Of a DNA stretch of 64,000 nt, positions 16,526 through 24,938 are shown piece by piece. The notes beneath the pieces were generated by a model. That model saw only the letters and a program-made list of their open reading frames with translations. It ran no database searches and was not told the origin of the DNA. Made by a program: the position numbers and the translations under genes. Position 1 is the stretch's first letter. Each line of letters begins with the position of its first letter. Source of the DNA: SIG575 sp045542485 (GTDB taxonomy: Bacteria; Bacillota; Clostridia; Oscillospirales; Acutalibacteraceae); assembly GCA_045542485.1 (NCBI GenBank), contig JAZQLC010000019.1, positions 1 to 64,000 of the forward strand, read 5' to 3'.

Positions 16526-18670
16526 TTATTCAAAAGTGTATATGGGACCAGCTTTGTATTCCCAGGGCACAAATCCCGCTTCGAGTGCAGGTGAGTTTTC
16601 TGCAAGAGTAAAATCTCTGTTTTCGGCATCCTTGAAAATGGGGTCTGCAAAAACGGCATTGTTATAATACCCTCTGCCAACCATATCCACTATGCCTTTT
16701 CTTTCCGTCAGCTTTGTTGATGTACCTGAATATACAGCCTTATTACCGTAATCCCAATATAGGTTGCTGTTATCCTTGAACCAGTCCAGTGCCGTTGTTT
16801 CCCAATAAATCACTCTGTCATCAGTCACAAGAATATTGTTTTCAAGGAACAGCGAATTATGCTCTTCGTTTCTTGTAATACGGAATGCACCGTCACCACC
16901 GAAAGCAAAAATGTTGTTTCTGACCATATTATCTCTGCCGTAATGCTGATGGAAGGTCTGCGAGGAGCAGTCATAGACAAGGTTATTTTCAACTGTGATT
17001 TCTGTTGAGCCCTCATCAAGGTATATACCCCAACCGCCGTAACCCTGTTTGCCGCCGTAACAGCCTACATTGTAAATCACATTACCGCTGAGAACAGTAT
17101 CAGGCTGAATACCAAGGGTATAGATACCACCCATATCAGAAAGCCATCCGTTTCCGATGTTATAGATAAGGTTATCCTTTACCTGAATATTATTTGTGGG
17201 ATTTTCGCCGTATCCCCATACCCAACCGACTGAAACAGCAGTATACCAGCCGTCGTGAATTTCGTTGTTTGCGATTATGCAATCAGAAGCGTGACAAAGA
17301 AGAACACCGATTGAGTGATTGTAGATTCTGCCGTATTCGTTTATTTCACAGTTTGTAACCGAAATATTTTTTGTAACTGCGGGAATAATATGAGGCGCAT
17401 TGATAAACACTGCATTACCGCCGATTTCATCGAAGTAACACGCATCAACGGTTGCATTATTTACATTTTCTTTGAACATAACTGCAGTGTTTGAAATACT
17501 GCGGAAAACACAGTTGATAAAACTGATATTTTCTGAATTTGAAACTGTAATTGCAGCAGGAATTTCATAAGAAGCCTGCGGATGAGTGGGATTAAATTCC
17601 ATAATCTCATACATCGGATTTGTCTTATCCATAGGCCAGAGATTAAGGGTACCGGATACAAAATCCCAGTCTGTGTTTACAAATCTGATGCCGCTCAAAG
17701 CAATATCTGACACACCGTTCATTTCTATAAAAGCATCTGTAACAGGTGCGGAAAGAACAAGGTTTTCTGCAGTTTCACCCTCACAAGGGATATAGTAAAG
17801 TTTCTTTTCACTTCTGTCAAGATACCATTCACCCGGCTCACTCACTGCTTCACGCACATTTTCGTAAACATAGTTATCGTCAACTTCAATAGTCATAGCT
17901 GCAGGTTTTCTCACCTGAACTCTGCCTGTTGTTACATCAACGGAATGAAGGGGAAGAATATCGTCACACCATTTGTGCATAATGCGTATGTTCACATCTT
18001 TCACATTTGCAAAATCCATTATTTCATTTTCATTTGCATAAAAAGCTGTGTGTATTTTGAAAAATCCTGACTCATCATTCGCATTAAGAGCATCTTCAAT
18101 ACGAGAATCTTTTACCGTAAAAGAACCTGTCTTCGGCCACACGCTGACCGAAAGTCTTTTTTCGCCTTTAAAGAGAGAACGGAAATAAACTTCATCTGTG
18201 TCAACATCACTTACAAGTGCTTTGACACCGTTTATTTCGCCCTCAGTCCAGTCTGATATCTCCATAGCACCTGTGAAAACAACATCCTCACCGGGCACAC
18301 TTCTGAAAACAACGCCAGAAAAATCCTCTGAAGTAAAATTGATTTTTTTGTTAATCAGGTATTTGCCCTCTTTGAACCAGACTGTAACTGTTGTGTTTTC
18401 AGGTAATTGGTTTTTAAGAGATTTCAGTTTTTCTTTTGCTCCCTCAAGTGTTGCAAGAGGTGCACTTTCCGTACCATCATTCCCATCATCACCCTCAGGT
18501 GAAACCAAAAGGTCATATTCTTTCATTTCAAACACGCCCTCATCAAACTCAATTTTTTCGGCAGAAGCATTTTCACCGAAAATGCCCTCCTCAGGCTTTG
18601 CCGGACAAAACCACAAAGTCAGAAGTGTTATAAGCGCCGTAAAAAACGCTGTGATTTTCTGCATCAACAT
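16526..18670 (-). CDS. Secreted right-handed parallel beta-helix glycan-active protein (GH141/GH120-like)
   Basis: 714 residues with an N-terminal signal segment (KITAFFTALITLLTLWFCPA). The LLVSPEGDDGNDGTESAPLATLEGA region (split here as LLVSPEGDDGNDG and ESAPLATLEGA) is the usual opening of beta-helix glycosidases. A long run of beta-helix coils follows (NSENISFINCVF, NNEIHDGWYTAVSVG, YGGWGIYLDEGS). Length and order suit GH141-type enzymes (xylanase/fucosidase family), but the catalytic assignment is uncertain. AGGAGG lies seven bases before the ATG. It follows the GH30-like gene by 34 bp, probably in one transcript. Confidence 0.8.
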   Translation of the reverse strand: MLMQKITAFFTALITLLTLWFCPAKPEEGIFGENASAEKIEFDEGVFEMKEYDLLVSPEGDDGNDGTESAPLATLEGAKEKLKSLKNQLPENTTVTVWFKEGKYLINKKINFTSEDFSGVVFRSVPGEDVVFTGAMEISDWTEGEINGVKALVSDVDTDEVYFRSLFKGEKRLSVSVWPKTGSFTVKDSRIEDALNANDESGFFKIHTAFYANENEIMDFANVKDVNIRIMHKWCDDILPLHSVDVTTGRVQVRKPAAMTIEVDDNYVYENVREAVSEPGEWYLDRSEKKLYYIPCEGETAENLVLSAPVTDAFIEMNGVSDIALSGIRFVNTDWDFVSGTLNLWPMDKTNPMYEIMEFNPTHPQASYEIPAAITVSNSENISFINCVFRSISNTAVMFKENVNNATVDACYFDEIGGNAVFINAPHIIPAVTKNISVTNCEINEYGRIYNHSIGVLLCHASDCIIANNEIHDGWYTAVSVGWVWGYGENPTNNIQVKDNLIYNIGNGWLSDMGGIYTLGIQPDTVLSGNVIYNVGCYGGKQGYGGWGIYLDEGSTEITVENNLVYDCSSQTFHQHYGRDNMVRNNIFAFGGDGAFRITRNEEHNSLFLENNILVTDDRVIYWETTALDWFKDNSNLYWDYGNKAVYSGTSTKLTERKGIVDMVGRGYYNNAVFADPIFKDAENRDFTLAENSPALEAGFVPWEYKAGPIYTFE

Positions 18671-18704
18671 AAATTTACCTCCTGTGCAAAACAGTATGTT
18701 TTTT

Positions 18705-20114
18705 TCACATCACAACTCTGACGGTCATAATGCTCTTTGCAGGGATTTCAATTTCCGGACTGAATTTCCCCTCGTAAATTTTTTCACAGTTATGCGTTTC
18801 ATCTGTCAGATAAATTTCCACCTCTCCGAGCAGACCGCAGAGATTCAGGGTCTCTGCACTTTCTTCGGGATTCACAAGCACAACCACAGTTGTGTTTTCG
18901 TCAACAAACGCAGTCACTTTCAGTTTTGAATCTTCTTTGAAATTATCGAAAATTCTTACTCTTTCCATTCCAGGTTTTATGAAAGAGGTGAAATGTTTAA
19001 AGGCATAATATCTGTTGTAGGTAACAAGCTCACCGTCAACTCTGTCCAGAAGTCCGTCACCATTGACAGCTGTCCAGCTCTGCCAGGAAACAGCATTCAT
19101 TTTTGTCAGGTCATCAACGATAATCCCTGCCATATGAAGTCCGCTATCGATCGTTCTGCTGTCAATTGTAAGAGGAAGCTCACACCATTCGCTCATCTCA
19201 TATTTTTTATCGGGATAGTCTTCTCTGAATTTGTTTCCGACCTGTTCCTTTTCTTCACCCTTTGTATCCATCCAATAGGAGTGACCTGCAAAGGAATCAC
19301 AGAAATCATTCAGAATCTCACTTGCAAAAAACTTTTCCACATACTGATAGTGTGCCCATGTCATTTCTCCGCTTTCGGGACCGCTGAGTTTATACGGAGA
19401 ATTTCTCCTCTGCATTTCCGTTGCAAAAAGCTCGAGAAGTTCTATTGCCTCGTCCACCTCATAGTGGCAGCCTTCCTGACCGACCCAATCGCCTCCCCAG
19501 GACCACTGAGGCTCGTTGATGGGAGAGATTGCATAAACGGGATATCCCTCCGATACAAACCAGTCAGCAATTGTGAGAACATAGTCAACAAAAACCTGAT
19601 AATTTTCTTTGGGAAGATTTGACGAATACTGCTCAAGTCCTCCCGATGCATGACCGCTTTTGGTCATAGAAAAATGGGGACTGTTGCAGAAGAGAATGAT
19701 TTTTTCCGCACCGTATTTCACTGCAAGGTCGAGGATTCTCCTTGCATTTTTGTCACGGGTGAAATCATACTCATACTCACCTGTTTCTTCATTCAGAACA
19801 TAAAAGCTTTCCGTTCTTCTTGAGGTATCCCATATCCTTGTGTCGGGATTATCTTTTTCTCCGCCACCGATATTGTAACGGAAAATTTTAAGACCCAGAC
19901 CTTCCTCTTCGTCATAAAGCTTCTTTGCGATTTCCTCAGCCATTTCTTCGTCTTCAATTGTCTGTGCCCACCAGCAGGAGCTTGTTCCGAATTCTTCAAA
20001 GACCTGATATGTTTTTGTTCTGTCTATCAAAATCTGATGCCTCCCCCAAAGTCCTGCACACGGCATAAGGCAGAATTGGATTATAGCCATAAAAAATGAA
20101 ACAATTTTCAACAT
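18705..20114 (-). CDS. Secreted glycoside hydrolase, GH30-like
   Basis: About 469 residues: signal peptide (LKIVSFFMAIIQFCLMPCAG), a TIM barrel and a C-terminal beta domain. YQVFEEFGTSSCWWAQ, NIGGGE, SPINEPQWSW (acid/base Glu) and YEMSEWCEL (probable nucleophile Glu) fit GH30, close in style to endo-galactanase or xylanase subfamilies. The ATG at 20114 is chosen because GAGGT lies six bases upstream; 20138 has none. It leads a two-gene operon with the beta-helix protein, suggesting joint attack on a branched polysaccharide. Exact linkage specificity is unknown. Confidence 0.85.
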   Translation of the reverse strand: MLKIVSFFMAIIQFCLMPCAGLWGRHQILIDRTKTYQVFEEFGTSSCWWAQTIEDEEMAEEIAKKLYDEEEGLGLKIFRYNIGGGEKDNPDTRIWDTSRRTESFYVLNEETGEYEYDFTRDKNARRILDLAVKYGAEKIILFCNSPHFSMTKSGHASGGLEQYSSNLPKENYQVFVDYVLTIADWFVSEGYPVYAISPINEPQWSWGGDWVGQEGCHYEVDEAIELLELFATEMQRRNSPYKLSGPESGEMTWAHYQYVEKFFASEILNDFCDSFAGHSYWMDTKGEEKEQVGNKFREDYPDKKYEMSEWCELPLTIDSRTIDSGLHMAGIIVDDLTKMNAVSWQSWTAVNGDGLLDRVDGELVTYNRYYAFKHFTSFIKPGMERVRIFDNFKEDSKLKVTAFVDENTTVVVLVNPEESAETLNLCGLLGEVEIYLTDETHNCEKIYEGKFSPEIEIPAKSIMTVRVVM

Positions 20115-20149
20115 TTCATTTACCTCACGAAAATTCAATTTCCGAAATC

Positions 20150-20178
20150 ATTTTACACTAAAGAAAAATTTTTTACAA
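20150..20178 (-). promoter_or_regulatory. Promoter of the GH30/beta-helix operon
   Basis: Minus-strand -35 TTGTAA (20173-20178), a 17-bp spacer and -10 TAAAAT (20150-20155). Confidence 0.65.
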
Positions 20179-20185
20179 GTAAATG

Positions 20186-20214
20186 TTGACATTTTCTTTT
20201 TACATTGTTAAATT
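20186..20214 (+). promoter_or_regulatory. Promoter of the Nudix gene
   Basis: -35 TTGACA (20186-20191), a 17-bp spacer and -10 TAAATT (20209-20214), back to back with the divergent glycosidase promoter. The two -35 boxes are seven bases apart. Confidence 0.65.
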
Positions 20215-20232
20215 AAAAAACGAGGTGTTATT

Positions 20233-20727
20233 ATGGACTTTAAAATTCTTAACCAATACAGCGGTGATTACAAAGACCCTCCCGAAAGGATAAGAGTGGC
20301 TTCTCGCGGAATCGTGGTGGAGGATGGAAAAATTCTCCTGACTTACGAAACAAACACAGGTGTTTATATGTCGCCCGGCGGCGGCATTGAAGCAAACGAA
20401 AGCCTTGAAGAATGTTGTGAAAGAGAGCTTCGCGAAGAAGCAGGGATAAAAGTAAAGGTTATAAAGCAATTTCTGCAGATAAATGAATACTGCCCCGAGT
20501 GTATGTATGTCAGCAATTATTTTATCTGTGAAAAAATCAGCGAATGCAATCAGTCTCTTACAGAAATTGAAATTGAACACGGTGCCGTCCCCCGTTGGAC
20601 AGAGATTGAAAAAGCACTGTCAATTTTTTCAGAGTATCCCTCAAAAAGAAGGGATATCGCAAGTCTTTATCTGCGTGAATATACAATGCTGAACAAGTAT
20701 CTTGAAATGAAAAAATCTTCTCAGTAA
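20233..20727 (+). CDS. Nudix hydrolase
   Basis: 164 residues. The Nudix box is complete: GGGIEANESLEECCE then RELREEAGI, giving the Mg-binding REXXEE core. Substrate (nucleotide sugar, NTP or other diphosphate) cannot be told. A CPECMY pair is present mid-protein. GAGGTG precedes the ATG. Transcribed alone; its stop codon lies inside the terminator stem. Confidence 0.9.
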   Translation: MDFKILNQYSGDYKDPPERIRVASRGIVVEDGKILLTYETNTGVYMSPGGGIEANESLEECCERELREEAGIKVKVIKQFLQINEYCPECMYVSNYFICEKISECNQSLTEIEIEHGAVPRWTEIEKALSIFSEYPSKRRDIASLYLREYTMLNKYLEMKKSSQ

Positions 20728-20750
20728 ATCAGCTTTACTGAGAAGATTTT
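20712..20750. terminator. Bidirectional terminator overlapping the Nudix stop codon
   Basis: A perfect 17-bp stem (AAAATCTTCTCAGTAAA and its complement) with a TCAGC loop and flanking A/T tracts, shared by the Nudix gene and the convergent UPF0210 gene. Confidence 0.92.
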
Positions 20751-20761
20751 GTTATATCTTT

Positions 20762-22117
20762 TTAGTTTTTAAGACTCTGGAGAGGTGCGGGGATTCTGCC
20801 GCCGCGGGAAATGAATTTTTCAGGGGAAGCCGTGTTCACTCTCATTACGGGGCCACTGCCGAGAAGACCGCCGAAATTCAGTTCGTCGCCCACTTCTTTG
20901 CCGATTGCAGGAATAAGTCTGACTGCAGTTGTCTTTGAGTTGACCATACCGATTGCCGCCTCATCAGCAATAATTGCAGAAATAATTTCAGGTGTCACAT
21001 CACCGGGCACTACAATCATATCAAGACCAACTGAGCAGACTGCTGTCATAGCCTCGAGTTTTTCGATTGTAAGGCAACCGCTTCTTGCCGCGTTTATCAT
21101 TCCTGCATCCTCACTGACGGGAATGAATGCACCTGAAAGTCCGCCGACATGGGACGATGCCATTACGCCACCCTTTTTAACTGCGTCATTGAGAAGAGCA
21201 AGACACGCTGTTGTACCGTGAGCACCGCAGGTTTCAAGGCCCATTTCTTCAAGGATATATGCAACAGAGTCGCCTACTGCAGGTGTGGGTGCAAGTGAAA
21301 GGTCAACGATTCCGAAAGGAACATTCAGTCTTCTTGATGCCTCGTTTGCCACAAGCTGACCCATTCTTGTGATTTTGAACGCAGTTTTCTTCACCATATC
21401 TGCAACTTCGGTAATGTTTGCATCAGGAATCTTAGTCAGGGCACTTCTTACAACACCGGGGCCGGAAACGCCTACATTGATTACGCAGTCTGCCTCACCT
21501 GCTCCGTGGAATGCACCTGCCATAAAGGGGTTGTCATCGGGTGCGTTGCAGAAAACCACAAGCTTTGCCGCGCCGATGCAGTCTCTGTCCTCAGTGGCAT
21601 AGGCAGCATTTTTGATAACATTACCCATAAGCTTTACGGCATCCATATTGATACCTGTTTTTGTAGAACCGATGTTAACGCTTGAACAGATGTGGTCCGT
21701 GCGTGAAAGGGCCTCGGGAATACTTCTGATAAGAGCCTCGTCACCCTGAGCAAATCCCTTCTGAACAAGTGCTGAATATCCGCCGATAAAGTTTACGCCA
21801 ACTTCTCTTGAAGCCTTTTCAAGAGTAAGAGCATATTTTACGGGGTCACCACCTGATGAAGCAAGAATCATAGCAATCGGGGTTACGGAAATTCTCTTGT
21901 TGATAATGGGAATGCCGTATTCCTTTTCTATATCCTCACCTGTCTTCACAAGATTTGATGCAAGACGGGTGATTTTGTCATATATTTTTGTGCAGGAAAC
22001 ATCAATATCACCTGAGCAACAATCAAGAAGAGAAATACCCATTGTGATTGTTCTGATATCAAGATGTTCATTCTGTATCATCCCGATGGTTTCGAGAATA
22101 TCGCCTGTGTTAATCAC
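20762..22117 (-). CDS. UPF0210 / PFL family protein (DUF711)
   Basis: 451 residues with the family phrases TITMGISLLDCC, GGYSALVQKGF and AHGTTACLALLNDAVKKGG. The family is widely conserved and has a glycyl-radical-enzyme-like (PFL) barrel but no proven reaction. It nearly always lies next to a UPF0237 ACT-domain gene, as here (15 bp upstream), so the ACT protein is probably its amino-acid-sensing partner. Confidence 0.93.
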   Translation of the reverse strand: MINTGDILETIGMIQNEHLDIRTITMGISLLDCCSGDIDVSCTKIYDKITRLASNLVKTGEDIEKEYGIPIINKRISVTPIAMILASSGGDPVKYALTLEKASREVGVNFIGGYSALVQKGFAQGDEALIRSIPEALSRTDHICSSVNIGSTKTGINMDAVKLMGNVIKNAAYATEDRDCIGAAKLVVFCNAPDDNPFMAGAFHGAGEADCVINVGVSGPGVVRSALTKIPDANITEVADMVKKTAFKITRMGQLVANEASRRLNVPFGIVDLSLAPTPAVGDSVAYILEEMGLETCGAHGTTACLALLNDAVKKGGVMASSHVGGLSGAFIPVSEDAGMINAARSGCLTIEKLEAMTAVCSVGLDMIVVPGDVTPEIISAIIADEAAIGMVNSKTTAVRLIPAIGKEVGDELNFGGLLGSGPVMRVNTASPEKFISRGGRIPAPLQSLKN

Positions 22118-22132
22118 TTTAAATCAACTCCT

Positions 22133-22402
22133 TTATATTCTATGCATGGAATTGAAAACGTCCTCATGCATCGCATGAATAACAAGACCGAGCTTTTCTC
22201 CCTCAGCCTTGAGCGAATCTGAAAAGGCAGCAAAGTTTGCACTTTCGTCAGCTGTTTCAACAAGCATAATCATGCAGAACATATCCTGAAGAATAGTCTG
22301 TGAAACCTCAATAACATTCATTCTGTTTTCAGCGCAGATGCCTGAAACCTTTGAAAGAATACCAACCATATCCTTACCTACAACTGTTACAACTGCTCTC
22401 AT
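22133..22402 (-). CDS. ACT-domain protein, UPF0237
   Basis: 89 residues, a single ACT domain beginning RAVVTVVGKDMVGILSKVSG, with the beta-alpha-beta pattern of amino-acid sensors (GcvR-like). AAGGAG precedes the ATG. First gene of the operon with UPF0210. The ligand is unknown. Confidence 0.93.
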   Translation of the reverse strand: MRAVVTVVGKDMVGILSKVSGICAENRMNVIEVSQTILQDMFCMIMLVETADESANFAAFSDSLKAEGEKLGLVIHAMHEDVFNSMHRI

Positions 22403-22551
22403 ATGGATTCTCCTTCTGAAAAATTTTTCTTAACTTGTTAATTATATCACAATATTATTTCAATTGCAAATTTATCTTTAGTTATTGCTTTTTTGTCATT
22501 TGTGGAGTAAAATAGTGGCATAATATATTTATTCAGAAGGGACGACCTTAC

Positions 22552-23364
22552 TTGGCATTTAAAAACATCCTCGATATGCACGTTCACACCGACAATTCCT
22601 TTGACGGGAACCACTCAGCAATGTTCATGTGCGAAGCAGCTGAAAAAGCAGGTCTGCGTTCGGTTACATTCACAGACCATTGCGAAGTTGACTTCTACAA
22701 AGAAAGACATTTCGACCAGTCGGATTTCCATTCATTCTTTGAGGTTTCAAAAGCAAAATCTGCATTTATGGGTAAACTCCTTGTAAACACCGGCATCGAA
22801 TTGGGACAGCCCACATATGACAAGAAAACTGCAGAATATATTATTTCAAGATTTAATTATGACCAGGTTATCGGCTCAATCCACAACCTGAGAGATATGC
22901 CTGACTTCTGTGAACTGAAATATGAAAACTTCGATATTTACAAGCTTCTTGACGAATATTTCGAAGAAGAGCTTGAACTTGCAAAATGGGGCAAATTCGA
23001 CACTCTCGCTCACCTGACATATCCTCTGAGATATATGGTAGGTGACCAGGGGTATACAGTTGACCTTAACCGTTACAGCGATATCATTGACGAAATCCTC
23101 AAGGCTCTTATCGAAAACGGCAAAGCACTTGAAATCAACACATCGGGCTACCGTCAGAAAATCGGCAGAACAATGCCCGACAAGGATGTTGTGAAACGCT
23201 TCAAGGATCTGGGCGGTGAATTCATCACACTCGGCTCAGACTCTCACTTCGCTGAGCATGTGGGCGCAGGTATTGACAGAGGTATGCTCCTTGCAACAGA
23301 ATGCGGTTTTGATTCAATTGCACTCTTCCAGTCAAGAGAGCCCGTGCTTATCCCTATTGAATAA
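22552..23364 (+). CDS. PHP-domain histidinol-phosphatase (HisJ type)
   Basis: 270 residues with the PHP metal motifs DMHVHTDNSFDG, FTDHCE, GIELGQP, IGSIHN and LGSDSHF. In Firmicutes this fold supplies histidinol-phosphate phosphatase for histidine synthesis, though related phosphoesterase activities are possible. The start is TTG at 22552 (AGAAGGG about ten bases upstream); the next ATG at 22576 would cut into the first metal motif region and has no SD. ispE starts ten bases after its stop, so the two are co-transcribed. Confidence 0.85.
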   Translation: MAFKNILDMHVHTDNSFDGNHSAMFMCEAAEKAGLRSVTFTDHCEVDFYKERHFDQSDFHSFFEVSKAKSAFMGKLLVNTGIELGQPTYDKKTAEYIISRFNYDQVIGSIHNLRDMPDFCELKYENFDIYKLLDEYFEEELELAKWGKFDTLAHLTYPLRYMVGDQGYTVDLNRYSDIIDEILKALIENGKALEINTSGYRQKIGRTMPDKDVVKRFKDLGGEFITLGSDSHFAEHVGAGIDRGMLLATECGFDSIALFQSREPVLIPIE

Positions 23365-23374
23365 AGGTGATTTT

Positions 23375-24241
23375 ATGAAAATCAAGGCTTTCGCAAAAGT
23401 CAATTTAATGCTTGACATCCTGGGAACACTCCCCAACGGTTACCATAACCTCTGGATGATAATGCAGTCTGTTTCCCTTTACGACACAGTGACGGTGACT
23501 AAAAACGATTCAGAAAAAATCACCATTTCCTGTGACAAAGAGGCTATTCCCACCGACTCACAGAATATTGCATACAAGGCTGCAGATGCCTTCTTCTCTT
23601 ACACGGGGAAGGAAAACTGCGGTATACACATTGATATCGAAAAGCATATTCCCTCGGAAGCAGGTCTTGCAGGTGGCAGCGCTGACGGAGCAGCTGTGAT
23701 AAAACTTCTCAATGAACTTTTTGAAACGAAGCTTACTGAAAGGGAGCTTTGCAGAATCGCAAAAAAAGTAGGTGCTGATGTACCTTTCTGCATTATGGGA
23801 GGCACCTGCCTTGCTCAGAACATCGGCGATGTTCTCTCACCTCTTACCGACATTCCACAGTGCTTCTTTGTTCTTGCAAAGCCCAAAATGGGAGTATCGA
23901 CAAAGGAAGCCTACGAAAGCTTTGACAACGCGCCTTATATCAAAAGACCTAAGAAAGATGAAATGTTTATCGCCGCCGCAAACGGTGATTTTGAAAAAAT
24001 GTGTAAGCTTTCAGCGAATGTTTTCGAGCAGGTAATCGAAGTGCCCGAAAGAGTTGAAATCAAAAAGATTATGAGAGAGCATAATTCAAAGCTTTCCCTT
24101 ATGAGCGGAAGCGGTCCCACAGTTTACGGAATTTTTGAAAATAAAGACGATGCGGAAAACTGTGCCGAAGAATTAAAAACCATCACGAAAGATGTGTTTA
24201 TTGCGACCCCGGTTCCCTACGCTCTTGAAATAATTGAATAA
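23375..24241 (+). CDS. ispE: 4-diphosphocytidyl-2-C-methyl-D-erythritol kinase
   Basis: 288 residues. KAFAKVNLMLDILG is the GHMP N-terminal signature, and PSEAGLAGGSADGAA is the ATP-binding loop. LMSGSGPTVYGIF is the C-terminal GHMP motif. It phosphorylates CDP-ME in the MEP isoprenoid pathway. The ATG at 23375 follows AAAGGTGA; the longer upstream frame is not coding. A terminator follows immediately. Confidence 0.95.
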   Translation: MKIKAFAKVNLMLDILGTLPNGYHNLWMIMQSVSLYDTVTVTKNDSEKITISCDKEAIPTDSQNIAYKAADAFFSYTGKENCGIHIDIEKHIPSEAGLAGGSADGAAVIKLLNELFETKLTERELCRIAKKVGADVPFCIMGGTCLAQNIGDVLSPLTDIPQCFFVLAKPKMGVSTKEAYESFDNAPYIKRPKKDEMFIAAANGDFEKMCKLSANVFEQVIEVPERVEIKKIMREHNSKLSLMSGSGPTVYGIFENKDDAENCAEELKTITKDVFIATPVPYALEIIE

Positions 24242-24248
24242 AAGTCTT

Positions 24249-24289
24249 AAACACTGTCCACAATCTCTTTGAAAGGACAGTGTTTTTTT
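24249..24289 (+). terminator. ispE terminator whose U-tract abuts the spoIIR start
   Basis: Stem AAACACTGTCC (24249-24259) / GGACAGTGTTT (24275-24285) with a 15-nt loop and T run 24283-24289; the spoIIR ATG is the very next base. The right arm and loop also contain the GAAAGGA that must serve as the spoIIR ribosome binding site. Confidence 0.88.
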
Positions 24290-24895
24290 ATGAAAAAATT
24301 TAAGCTCTTTGAAATTTCTCTCCTTGCAGGTTTTCTGCTTGCAATCATTTTCAGCATTACGGGATTTGCAAAAACCTGTGAAGAAGTAAGAGGTGACGTT
24401 CTTCGTCTTCATGTTCTTGCAAATTCAGATTCGGAAGAAGACCAGACTCTTAAACTGAAAGTCCGCGATGCAGTTCTCAAGGCAGGAAAAAATATTTTTG
24501 ACGGCTCCCTCACAAAAGAAAATGCAGAAGAAAAAATCGAAAAAGAAAAAGATGTTCTTCTCAAAGCAGCAAAAAAGGTAATTGAAGAAAATGGTTATGA
24601 CTACGATGTGGAAATCTCCGTAACAGAAGAATTTTTCACCACAAGAACCTATAAAAACATCACTCTTCCTGCCGGAAAATATATGGCGGTGCGTGTACTC
24701 ATCGGCGAAAGCAAAGGCAGAAACTGGTGGTGCGTTATGTTTCCGCCGCTGTGCATACCCGCTTCGCAGCCTGACATAAACCTTTTCTTATCTGAAGAAG
24801 AAGTAAAGCTCGTCGAATCAAATCCCCGATACGAAATCAGATTCAAAGTTATAGAGATTTATGAAAGTATAAAAAATCACCTTGACAATAATTGA
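24290..24895 (+). CDS. spoIIR: Stage II sporulation protein R
   Basis: 201 residues with an N-terminal membrane/signal segment (ISLLAGFLLAIIFSITGF). The SpoIIR domain has LRLHVLANSDSEEDQ, KLKVRDAVL and GRNWWCVMFPPLC. In Bacillus subtilis the forespore makes and secretes it to trigger SpoIIGA processing of pro-sigma-E in the mother cell. The ATG at 24290 is the only ATG before the signal segment, with GAAAGGA 12 bases upstream inside the terminator hairpin. No convincing sigma-F promoter was identified by eye. Confidence 0.93.
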   Translation: MKKFKLFEISLLAGFLLAIIFSITGFAKTCEEVRGDVLRLHVLANSDSEEDQTLKLKVRDAVLKAGKNIFDGSLTKENAEEKIEKEKDVLLKAAKKVIEENGYDYDVEISVTEEFFTTRTYKNITLPAGKYMAVRVLIGESKGRNWWCVMFPPLCIPASQPDINLFLSEEEVKLVESNPRYEIRFKVIEIYESIKNHLDNN

Positions 24896-24931
24896 TTAAT
24901 TCTCACCTCTGTGTTATACTGACAGAGGTGA
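24892..24931 (+). promoter_or_regulatory. Promoter with dyad covering the -10 and the ribosome binding site of the methyltransferase gene
   Basis: -35 TTGATT (24892-24897), 17-bp spacer, -10 TATACT (24915-24920). A perfect 10-bp inverted repeat TCACCTCTGT (24903-24912) / ACAGAGGTGA (24922-24931) brackets the -10, and its right arm is the SD. In read-through mRNA the SD would be paired; in mRNA from this promoter it would be free. Confidence 0.6.
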
Positions 24932-24938
24932 TTATTTT

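Noticed and set aside
18198..18929. Plus-strand 243-codon frame
   Set aside because: Antisense to the beta-helix and GH30 genes, which have signal peptides, SDs and family motifs; low-complexity Ser/Pro content is typical of a shadow.
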